Assembly: GCA_947588825.1 (NCBI GenBank)
Contig: CANPZU010000001.1
Coordinates: 50,237 to 114,236 of the forward strand
DNA length: 64,000 nt
From: an uncultured Clostridia bacterium
Lineage (GTDB): Bacteria > Bacillota > Clostridia > Oscillospirales > CAG-272
Reading direction: 5' to 3'
Below the pieces are notes generated by a model that did no database searches, was not told the DNA's origin, and was given only the letters and a program-made list of their open reading frames with translations. Shown here one piece after another: positions 48,690-56,877 of the stretch. The position numbers and the translations under genes are program-made. Within the stretch, counting starts at the first letter, position 1, and every line of letters starts with the position of its first letter.

Positions 48690-48899
48690 ATGCCATTGTT
48701 ATTTGCCGAAGTAGGCGAGGAAAACATAATAAAGAGAATAGGCGGAACGCCGGAAGTAAAAAAACACCTTGAAAATCTCGGATTTGTGACGGGAGGTCGA
48801 GTAACCGTTGTAACAGCCATGGCGGGTAATCTCATTGTCAACGTCAAAGAGGCGAGAATCGCCATCAGCAAGGAAATGGCGCAAAAGATCATGATCTGA
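48690..48899 (+). CDS. FeoA-domain protein
   Basis: 'IKRIGGTPEVKKHLENLGFVTGGRVTVVTAMAGNLIVNVKEARIAISKEMAQKI'. Confidence 0.88.
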   Translation: MPLLFAEVGEENIIKRIGGTPEVKKHLENLGFVTGGRVTVVTAMAGNLIVNVKEARIAISKEMAQKIMI

Positions 48900-48955
48900 C
48901 ATGTCATAAAGACGGTCATACAAAAAATCAAAAAATAACACATAAGGAGGATAAT

Positions 48956-49177
48956 ATGAAAACGCTGAGAAATGTCAAGATCGGCGAAAGCGCGACTGTG
49001 GTGAAAATACACGGCGAAGGCGCGGTAAAGCGCAGAATCATGGATATGGGCATAACTAAGGGAACGGCGGTATATGTGCGCAAGGTCGCTCCTTTGGGCG
49101 ATCCCATTGAGATCACCGTTCGCGGCTATGAGCTTTCCGTGCGAAAGGCGGACGCGGATATGGTCGAGGTAGAGTGA
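48956..49177 (+). CDS. feoA: FeoA-family protein (second)
   Basis: 'IHGEGAVKRRIMDMGITKGTAVYVRKVAPLGDPIEITVRGYELSVRKADADMVEV'. Confidence 0.92.
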   Translation: MKTLRNVKIGESATVVKIHGEGAVKRRIMDMGITKGTAVYVRKVAPLGDPIEITVRGYELSVRKADADMVEVE

Positions 49178-49263
49178 CATATCCGCGCATATATAATGTG
49201 TTTTAGAACTTGTTTTTAACTGTTTAAAATTTTATTGATTTTATTGAAAGAGAGGAAAAAATC

Positions 49264-51765
49264 ATGGATTTAAGGATCGCCCTTGCGGGTAACCCCAACA
49301 GCGGCAAGACCACTTTGTTCAATGCTCTTACCGGTTCAAATCAGTTTGTTGGAAACTGGCCGGGCGTTACTGTTGAAAAAAAAGAGGGCAAGCTGAAAAA
49401 GCATGACGGCGTGACCATCACCGACCTTCCCGGTATCTACTCGCTTTCTCCCTACACGTTAGAGGAGGTCGTGGCGAGAAATTACCTTATAGGAGAGCGT
49501 CCCGACGCTATTTTGAACATAATTGACGGCACCAATCTCGAAAGAAATCTCTACCTGACAACACAGCTTACGGAGCTTGGGATACCCGTCGTCATCGCCA
49601 TCAACATGATGGATACGGTGAGAAAAAACGGGGATAAGATAAACACGGCCGAGCTCTCGCGTCAGCTCGGGTGCCCCGTCGTTGAGATATCGGCGCTTAA
49701 GGGAAATGGCGTCGCGGAAGCGGCGGAGGCCGCGATTAACGCGGCAAAGAATTGCAAGACCGTTCCAATGCACACCTTCTCCGGCGCGGTGGAGCACGCT
49801 ATTGCCCACATTGAGGAAGCGGCGGTCCACAAGCTGCCGGAGGAACAGCAGAGATGGTATGCCATTAAGATTTTTGAACGTGACTCCAAAGCGCTTGAAA
49901 GTTTGAATATTTCAAAGCAGGTCATGGAACACATAGAAAATGATATTGCGGCGGCGGAAAAAGAGCTTGACGACGACGCGGAGTCGATAATAACAAACGA
50001 GCGTTACATATACATAGGTCAGCTCATAAAAAGCTGCTACAAGAAGAACAATGCGGGCAAGCTTTCCTCCTCGGATAAGATCGACAAGATAGTTACCAAC
50101 CGCTGGCTCGGCCTTCCCATTTTCGCCGTCATTATGTTCCTTGTTTACTACATTTCGATGGTCACCGTTGGATCGGCGGCAACCGATTGGGCAAACGACG
50201 GCCTCTTTGGCGACGGATGGCATCTTTTGGCCATCGGCTCGGGAGAATATAACAAGGCTGCCGAGCAATTTAGCGACGCGTCAAACGCCGTAAATGCTTT
50301 TATCGGCCTTGGAAAAGAGGGAAGCGAGGAGCTTTCAAAATCGCTTGATTTCGAGTCGCCAAGCTTTGATCCCAGTGTCGCGCTTGATTCTTTGAAGGCT
50401 TATGCGGCAAAGTTTACCGCCTCTGACAGCGCCTCAATTGAGATTGAAGACGAAGAAACGCTTGCAACAGAGACGCTGATATTCAGGCAATCGGATCTTG
50501 CAGATGCTGTTTCCGTTTACGAAAAGTATAGTTGCGCCGCTCCGGATCCCGCCGATTACGGAGTTTGGGTGCCGGGAATTCCCGTGCTTGTCGAAAACGG
50601 TCTTAATGCTATAAACTGCGATGTGCGTCTTCAGGGGCTCATTCTTGACGGAATAATCGCGGGAGTCGGAGCGGTGCTCGGCTTTGTTCCTCAGATGCTT
50701 GTGCTCTTTATACTTCTCGCTTTTCTTGAAGCGTGCGGATACATGGCACGTATCGCCTTTGTTATGGATAGGATATTCCGCAAGTTCGGACTTTCGGGAA
50801 AATCCTTTATTCCCGTGCTTATCGGAACGGGATGCGGTGTTCCCGGCATCATGGCCTCGCGCACCATTGAAAACGAGCGCGATCGCCGAATGACGGTAAT
50901 GACGACCACTTTTATCCCTTGCAGCGCGAAAATACCTTTTATCGGTATGATCGCGGGCGCTATATTCGGCGGTTCGCCGTGGATTGCCACCGGCGCGTAC
51001 TTTATAGGTATGGCCGCAATCATTTGCTCGGGTATAATGCTTAAAAAGACGAGGATGTTTGCGGGAGAACCTGCGCCCTTTGTCATGGAATTGCCCCCGT
51101 ATCACCTTCCGACAGTCGGCAACATTTTAAGGTCGATGTGGGAACGCGGCTGGAGCTTTATCAAAAAAGCGGGCACAATCATACTTCTGTCAACCATACT
51201 CGTATGGTTTGCGACATACTTTGGTTTTGCTGAGGACGGCTTTAGGATGCTTGCCGAGGATGAAATAGACAAAAGCATACTTGCTGCCATAGGCGGAGCT
51301 ATAGCGTGGATATTTGCGCCTTTGGGCTGGGGAAGCTGGCAGGCGGCGGTGGCTTCCATCACCGGACTTGTCGCAAAGGAAAACATTGTGGGAACAATGG
51401 GGATACTTTACGGCGGCGGCTCTTCGGCTTATGGCGGTCTTGCGGCGGCGTTCACGGCTGTCAGCGCATTCTCATTCCTTGTGTTTAACCTGCTTTGCGC
51501 CCCCTGTTTTGCTGCCATAGGCGCGATAAGGCGTGAAATGAACAGCGCAAAATGGACTTGGTTTGCCATCGGATATCAGAGCGTATTTGCTTATCTTGTC
51601 GCACTTGTTGTAAATCAGGTCGGAAATGTCTTTACGGGCAATACAAACGTCATAGGACTTATTGCGGCAATCGCCGCGGTGGCGCTCGGAATTTACCTGC
51701 TGTTCAGACCTTATAAGGACGCCGCCTCACCTTCACGCAAGGTAAAGATAAGGGCAAAATCTTGA
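49264..51765 (+). CDS. feoB: Ferrous iron transport protein B
   Basis: 'IALAGNPNSGKTTLFNALTGSNQFVGNWPGVTVEKKEG', Gate motifs, C-terminal TM core. Confidence 0.97.
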   Translation: MDLRIALAGNPNSGKTTLFNALTGSNQFVGNWPGVTVEKKEGKLKKHDGVTITDLPGIYSLSPYTLEEVVARNYLIGERPDAILNIIDGTNLERNLYLTTQLTELGIPVVIAINMMDTVRKNGDKINTAELSRQLGCPVVEISALKGNGVAEAAEAAINAAKNCKTVPMHTFSGAVEHAIAHIEEAAVHKLPEEQQRWYAIKIFERDSKALESLNISKQVMEHIENDIAAAEKELDDDAESIITNERYIYIGQLIKSCYKKNNAGKLSSSDKIDKIVTNRWLGLPIFAVIMFLVYYISMVTVGSAATDWANDGLFGDGWHLLAIGSGEYNKAAEQFSDASNAVNAFIGLGKEGSEELSKSLDFESPSFDPSVALDSLKAYAAKFTASDSASIEIEDEETLATETLIFRQSDLADAVSVYEKYSCAAPDPADYGVWVPGIPVLVENGLNAINCDVRLQGLILDGIIAGVGAVLGFVPQMLVLFILLAFLEACGYMARIAFVMDRIFRKFGLSGKSFIPVLIGTGCGVPGIMASRTIENERDRRMTVMTTTFIPCSAKIPFIGMIAGAIFGGSPWIATGAYFIGMAAIICSGIMLKKTRMFAGEPAPFVMELPPYHLPTVGNILRSMWERGWSFIKKAGTIILLSTILVWFATYFGFAEDGFRMLAEDEIDKSILAAIGGAIAWIFAPLGWGSWQAAVASITGLVAKENIVGTMGILYGGGSSAYGGLAAAFTAVSAFSFLVFNLLCAPCFAAIGAIRREMNSAKWTWFAIGYQSVFAYLVALVVNQVGNVFTGNTNVIGLIAAIAAVALGIYLLFRPYKDAASPSRKVKIRAKS

Positions 51766-51857
51766 TTTTTGCGGTATAATCTTTTTATATCAGTATTTCA
51801 TATGTCATACATGTTTTAAAAATTGAAAAATTGAAAAGGTAAAAAAGGAGTAAACCG

Positions 51858-52031
51858 ATGCTTACTTGGATAACGGCAAATATAGGAACGATACTTGTGG
51901 GGCTTTTGCTCCTTGTCGCGGTGGTTCTTATAACGCTCAAACTGATAAAAGATAAACGCAAAGGACGCTCCTCCTGCGGCTGCGGCTGCGCCGACTGCGC
52001 TCTGCGCGGTAAATGCGGCAAAGGAAGATAA
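51858..52031 (+). CDS. FeoB-associated Cys-rich small membrane protein
   Basis: MLTWITANIGTILVGLLLLVAVVLITLKLIKDKRKGRSSCGCGCADCALRGKCGKGR (57 aa, below the ORF-track cutoff); GGAG RBS; directly after feoB. Confidence 0.85.
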   Translation: MLTWITANIGTILVGLLLLVAVVLITLKLIKDKRKGRSSCGCGCADCALRGKCGKGR

Positions 52032-52305
52032 GAGAGCGGTTTTCCTTATATTTTACTGCCCTTTATAAAACCGTGCTTTTTGTGCTGCGCTATTTATATT
52101 TATGAAGATAAACGCCTCTTTCGTTATGTGTTCTTTCGTTTTGACATCATAACGTATTTGAGGCTGTTTGTCTTCATTTTTTTGTAAGATATCTGTTGTA
52201 TTATAACTGTGATATTGTTTTCTGCCGGTTGCCGCCCAATAAAACTCCTGTTTGTTACGCTTTACAGGCAAAAGACAGATGCGAATGATTAAATCGGATA
52301 TTATT

Positions 52306-52340
52306 GAAGAGTTATATTGAAATTGAAAAGGTTTATTGAT
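52306..52340 (+). repeat. 35-bp direct repeat, left copy, flanking the R-M island
   Basis: GAAGAGTTATATTGAAATTGAAAAGGTTTATTGAT, identical to 56643-56677. Confidence 0.93.
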
Positions 52341-52595
52341 GAGTTATACTAGATAGGAACAAAAAAGAAAACAATCGTGTTTTATGGCAGCGGAATGGGT
52401 TTTGAAGTGAAAACTTATTTTTTAGGATTACACTTGGATTGCCCATAAGGTTGCAAGCTGAGGTAACCACTACCAATTTATAGCCACAAAATCCGTTCTT
52501 GCACGAGCAGTTTGCAAAGAAAAACTGACCCAGAGAGGCTTAGTCAGTCTTTCCGATTACTATCTAAAGGTAGCACATACTTAATTTTGAATTGA

Positions 52596-52660
52596 ACCGC
52601 CGCATGCCGAACGTCAGGTACGGTGGTGTGAGAGGACGGTGCATTTTTGCTCTACTCGAT
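52596..52660 (+). ncRNA. Group II intron 3'-end remnant (domains V-VI)
   Basis: ACCGCCG-CA-TGCC-GAAC-GTCA-GG-TA-CGGTGGT then GTGAGAGGACGG...CTCTACTCGAT, the DV/DVI layout of bacterial group II introns. No intron-encoded RT nearby. Confidence 0.75.
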
Positions 52661-52757
52661 TCAGCAGGTACTCTAGAAGTTATAAGTATCAGGCATAATC
52701 GAAGCGCATTAGTATGTGGTGTAAACAGATATTTCTTCTCGATATACGCATATAATA

Positions 52758-52786
52758 TTGACATTTGCAGAACTCTATGCTATACT
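52758..52786 (+). promoter_or_regulatory. Promoter of the R-M operon
   Basis: TTGACA - 17 bp - TATACT. Confidence 0.85.
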
Positions 52787-52802
52787 ATTTATGGTTTAGT
52801 AT
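52782..52802. promoter_or_regulatory. Putative operator overlapping the -10
   Basis: ATACTA-N9-TAGTAT inverted repeat. Confidence 0.5.
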
Positions 52803-52820
52803 GCACAGGAGGAAAGCCCA

Positions 52821-53042
52821 ATGTCTGTAAGCTATAATAAATTGTGGAAGTTACTGATTGATAAAGGTATTACCAAAACAGAAATGAGAAAAAAGGCGGG
52901 ATTAAGCACCAGCGTGCTTGCGAAAATGGGAAAAAATGAAACCGTTTCAATGGACACACTGGCAAAAATAACTCTTACTCTGAATTGTGGCATTGATGAT
53001 ATTGTAGAGTTCACCGCCACGCAAAACACGGAGGGCGAATAA
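52821..53042 (+). CDS. XRE-type HTH regulator (candidate R-M controller)
   Basis: 'YNKLWKLLIDKGITKTEMRKKAGLSTSVLAKMGKNETVSMDTLAKITLTLNCGIDDIVEF'; abuts the methylase gene. Confidence 0.85.
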   Translation: MSVSYNKLWKLLIDKGITKTEMRKKAGLSTSVLAKMGKNETVSMDTLAKITLTLNCGIDDIVEFTATQNTEGE

Positions 53043-54221
53043 ATGGCACTTACACATATAGATTGTTTTTCCGGGCCCGGTGGTATATGTACTGGCTTTC
53101 ACGCAGCAGGGATAAATACTTTGGTTGCAATCGAATATATTAAAAGCTGTGTTGAAACGTATTCAGCTAATCATCCTGAAGTACACGTGATTCATTCAGA
53201 TATACGTGATGTCGGTGCGGATCAAATATTGCCTTACATCCCTGCTGAGGGTGTTGATATTGTTTCATCGGGAATGCCCTGTGAAACTTTTTCCACCGCA
53301 GGGAATACTTCGAGGTCATTTTATGATGATAGGCAGTTCTTATTTAGGGAAGGAATAAGAATTGCAAAAATTGCAAAGGCAAAAATGATTTTATTTGAAA
53401 ATGTACCCGGAATAACCACTAAAACAGTTGAAAAGGGAGCAAAAGAACTTATTGTTGATATACTCAAACGGGAACTCAAGGCAGCAGGATATGACAATTT
53501 TATTGAGGTTGTCCTTAACTCAACAAATTATGGTGTACCACAACGTCGAAACCGTTTCTTTATTCTTGCTTCAAGAATAAAAGGGCTGACGCTTTCTTCT
53601 CCACCGCCTACACATGATGTTGAGGTAACGGTTGCAGATGCTTTTGCTGAACTTCCAAATATAAAACCGAATACAAAAGAAGAAGGAAAAACCTATGTTG
53701 GTGGTAGCTCTTCATTTTCGGAATTAATGCGCAATAATGAGTTTTGGAAATTGGGAAAAGGTAAAAACATGGATTTGACTTACCAAACCCCAATGAAGCA
53801 CCGAGCTTGTACGCTTGAACGATTTGCCCTATTGCATCAAGGAGAGAGCTTAAAAGATCTTTTCGAGAGATATGTTGGCAAGGAAAGAGATAAATTGCAG
53901 GCACAAAAAATTCTCCCCCAAAAAATGTTTATTAAAAGGAATTATAGGTTAAAGCCAACTGAAGCTTCTCCAACTGTCACAAGTCATTGCTTAGATGAAT
54001 TTGTTCACCCTATTTATGATAGGGCTTTGACCGTAAGAGAGTGTGCAAGATTGCAGTCGTTTCCAGATTGTTATGATTTTGCGGGTGGACCGTTTATAGT
54101 TCCACATATTGACAGAACGATTCAAGATAAGTATGAACAAATAGGAGATGCTGTTCCGCCGCTTCTTGCTTATGCGTGGGGAAAACAAATTATTGAAATA
54201 CTAAGAGGTGTGAAAGAATGA
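53043..54221 (+). CDS. DNA (cytosine-5) methyltransferase
   Basis: Motif I 'HIDCFSGPGGICTGF', IV 'GMPCETFS', VI 'FENVPGI', VIII 'GVPQRRNRFF', X 'IGDAVPPLLA'. Confidence 0.95.
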   Translation: MALTHIDCFSGPGGICTGFHAAGINTLVAIEYIKSCVETYSANHPEVHVIHSDIRDVGADQILPYIPAEGVDIVSSGMPCETFSTAGNTSRSFYDDRQFLFREGIRIAKIAKAKMILFENVPGITTKTVEKGAKELIVDILKRELKAAGYDNFIEVVLNSTNYGVPQRRNRFFILASRIKGLTLSSPPPTHDVEVTVADAFAELPNIKPNTKEEGKTYVGGSSSFSELMRNNEFWKLGKGKNMDLTYQTPMKHRACTLERFALLHQGESLKDLFERYVGKERDKLQAQKILPQKMFIKRNYRLKPTEASPTVTSHCLDEFVHPIYDRALTVRECARLQSFPDCYDFAGGPFIVPHIDRTIQDKYEQIGDAVPPLLAYAWGKQIIEILRGVKE

Positions 54222-55105
54222 CCATTGGGGAAATTCGTGATTTTTGTGGGCAAATATATGCTGACACTTATACTTGTGAACGACAGAGGATTGAAGACGA
54301 AATAATATCATCTTCAAGAGCGGGAATTATTCCTGCATCCAAAGAAGGCGAAATAGAAACAGCATCACAAAAGGAAGCTATCAAAATCGCTACTATTGAG
54401 GGCATAAAGCATTTTCCGAATGTTGAAGCTGCATTGATTTGGCGTGCTGTGTATGAAACTCACGTTCACAGGAAAAGCGGAATAAATGATGCTGATACTA
54501 TTTCAAAGGTTATAAGTGCTGACCAAAGCTGGAAGAAATCAAGTGGACACGCTTTTGAGGAAATGATTAAGATATTGGGTACAGCTGCCCTGCATGATAG
54601 CGGGATAGACATTTTATTGCAGCGAGATCTAAACACTTTAATTAAGGCGCAAGAATTGAGCAACGAACCGCGTGATATAAGTTGGCTCAAAGAACAAATC
54701 AAAGCAAGTATCTTTGATTTATATGCTATCGTTCATACACCTGATGGTAAGCAATTCTGCTATGGTTGTATTCAAAGCAAAACGAGTGTTCGGGACAGAG
54801 TTACAAGAGACAGAGAGCCGTCAATGCAAGCAATGCGGTCATTCTTTTGGAGTACAATAATTGTTCTTGACGGAGACTTTCTCAAATTGCCTAAATTTAT
54901 TTCAATGGTCAACGGAGGAACTTCGGAACACGTTGAGAACGGTTGGCACGGGATGTATGTATTTTCAGAACAGTATTCGCAGGATAGGATTTATTCTATC
55001 GATCTTGATTTAAAGAATTTCAAAGAACACGCAATTATAGCGGCAAATTACTGGTTGTCACAGAGACAATGGTTCAATGGTCAATGGCGAGCTGATAATC
55101 CGTAA
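54218..55105 (+). CDS. Type II restriction endonuclease, PDDEXK-like (possible CCGG-family relative)
   Basis: 'FEEMIK...FDLYAIVHTPDGKQFCYGCIQSKTSVRDRVTRDRE' gives a D-(x)n-QxK core and an R-D-R motif; 4-bp overlap with the methylase gene. Confidence 0.75.
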   Translation: MTIGEIRDFCGQIYADTYTCERQRIEDEIISSSRAGIIPASKEGEIETASQKEAIKIATIEGIKHFPNVEAALIWRAVYETHVHRKSGINDADTISKVISADQSWKKSSGHAFEEMIKILGTAALHDSGIDILLQRDLNTLIKAQELSNEPRDISWLKEQIKASIFDLYAIVHTPDGKQFCYGCIQSKTSVRDRVTRDREPSMQAMRSFFWSTIIVLDGDFLKLPKFISMVNGGTSEHVENGWHGMYVFSEQYSQDRIYSIDLDLKNFKEHAIIAANYWLSQRQWFNGQWRADNP

Positions 55106-55146
55106 TGTCACCATATTAATTGATCGCAAGAAGGTAGAGCATATAT

Positions 55147-55287
55147 ATGGAGAAAAGCATTCCTGTAATGCTTACACCAGAAATATTACGATGGGCAAGA
55201 AACCTTGATATGATTACAGTTGAAGAAATCGTTAGAGAAATAACAGACCTGTTTGAACAAAGGGGTTGGTCGGTGATTCGCATTTGA
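55147..55287 (+). CDS. 46-aa ORF resembling an HTH/ImmA-antitoxin N-terminus
   Basis: MEKSIPVMLTPEILRWARNLDMITVEEIVREITDLFEQRGWSVIRI; 'LTPEILRWAR' recalls XRE-ImmA proteins. Probably a remnant. Confidence 0.35.
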   Translation: MEKSIPVMLTPEILRWARNLDMITVEEIVREITDLFEQRGWSVIRI

Positions 55288-55364
55288 GAGTGCGAACTAA
55301 AGAAAAAGAACCGAGAAATTTTAACTAAAAAGTTGATTTATTTATTATAAGGATAGTTGAAAAT

Positions 55365-56494
55365 ATGAGCTTTGATTTTACAGTTGCGATTGTGCCGAAT
55401 AATACAAGTCTAGATCGGGAGCTTGATTATATTAAATCTGCATTGCTTTATGCAGATAAAGTAACACTAATAAGCCCTTTGGCCTATATGTTTGATAGAT
55501 TAACCGATAAGAAAAACGGCCTTAACGAAAAAACTATGCTTCAATTAGTTGAACAGATTTTACCTCTTGCTAAGTTAAAAGATAAAGATTTTTATGATAA
55601 TTCATATCCTGTAATAAAAAGATTTTCTCAGATAATTCATAGTAAACAATACAAGTCCATTCCCTATGTAATAAACTTGAAATCCAACGACAATTAAGGG
55701 ATTTTACTGCTCAAATAAGCGGAGTGATGCTTTCCTTAGTGGGCGAGAAACAGGGAGAGGAATTACAGACACTGATTGATAATGGTCAAGTTTATATAGC
55801 AAAATTTGAACATTCATTGGGCGACTTGGATTTGTGTGTTCAGGATTATTTTAATTTGTTAAAGGAATCCGTACATTCCAGTTATCCGTTGTTTGACCCA
55901 CAGTCTAATGATTTGATGAAAGCCGCTGTAAATAGTAGAATTATCAATTTGAGTGCAAGCGATAAAAGAAAAATCACACACGCCAGCTTAACAGATAATT
56001 ATATTCAACGCCTTCCGTCCTTTTCTGAAGCATCAATGAAAGAATTAATAGACATAAAAAAGGAACTATCCAATCCATTAGTAAGATTTCGCAAAAAAAT
56101 GTTGGAATATTCCGAATCAATTCAATCTATGCCGTGGGACAAAGATTTTGAGGCTGAATGTGAATTGCTTTATGAAAAGGAAGTAATGCCAGCTTTATTA
56201 GAAATTGATGAATGTACAAAAGATGGAAGCTTTATAAAAAAATTGGGAAGTAAATTTTTTACAGATGAAGGACTATGGAAATCAACCGGCGGACTTGTTG
56301 TGAGTATTGCAGCTGGTGGGGTAATATCATCATTTAACAATGTGATTTCAGCAGATGCTGCAATGTTGACCGCAGGAGGAGCGTATGTAATAGCAAAAAT
56401 TGCAACTACATATCAAGAACATAAAGCAAAGCGAAGGGAAATTCAGCGAAAGGATTTGTATTTCTATTATAAAGCAGGTAAATTGATTAGTTAA
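55365..56494 (+). pseudogene. Frameshifted gene of unknown function with C-terminal hydrophobic hairpin
   Basis: ORFs 55365-55697 and 55724-56494 join by a -1 shift in 55643-55697. The second frame is open upstream of its ATG (NKLEIQRQLRDFTAQISGVMLSLVGEK) and lacks its own well-spaced RBS. Confidence 0.7.
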
Positions 56495-56642
56495 TGGGTA
56501 TCAAATCTTTGAAAAGATTTCCGTGGCAACACAATGGCAACAAAAAATTGGATAGCGTATGCTTTACCGATAATACAAATAATGTAGATACGCTTTGTTA
56601 AAATCCATAAACAAAATTGCTTAGAATGGGTTTCAAGGAAGC

Positions 56643-56677
56643 GAAGAGTTATATTGAAATTGAAAAGGTTTATTGAT
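56643..56677 (+). repeat. 35-bp direct repeat, right copy, flanking the R-M island
   Basis: Identical to 52306-52340. Confidence 0.93.
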
Positions 56678-56754
56678 ATGCTGTTAATCACACATAATGT
56701 TCTAATTTATTTTACAATAAACTGTCGAATAAACGTGAATAAAGTTACAAACTA

Positions 56755-56783
56755 TTGAAATTCTTTGAAAAACAGTGTATAAT
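56755..56783 (+). promoter_or_regulatory. Promoter of the gspF-gspE operon
   Basis: TTGAAA - 17 bp - TATAAT. Confidence 0.7.
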
Positions 56784-56877
56784 GAAATCGTAAACTGTGG
56801 TTTGCCTTATTGCTTCAGTGCCGGGGTGAGCCCTTTAAAAATGTAAAAATATGAAAAGGCGTTTTTGGGGCTGTTTG

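Noticed and set aside
50434-51105. 223-aa minus-strand ORF opposite feoB
   Set aside because: Overlaps the conserved FeoB core; low-complexity basic translation.
52341-52595. Possible retron or complete group II intron with RT
   Set aside because: No reverse transcriptase ORF and no clear intron 5' end; only the DV-DVI portion is supportable.
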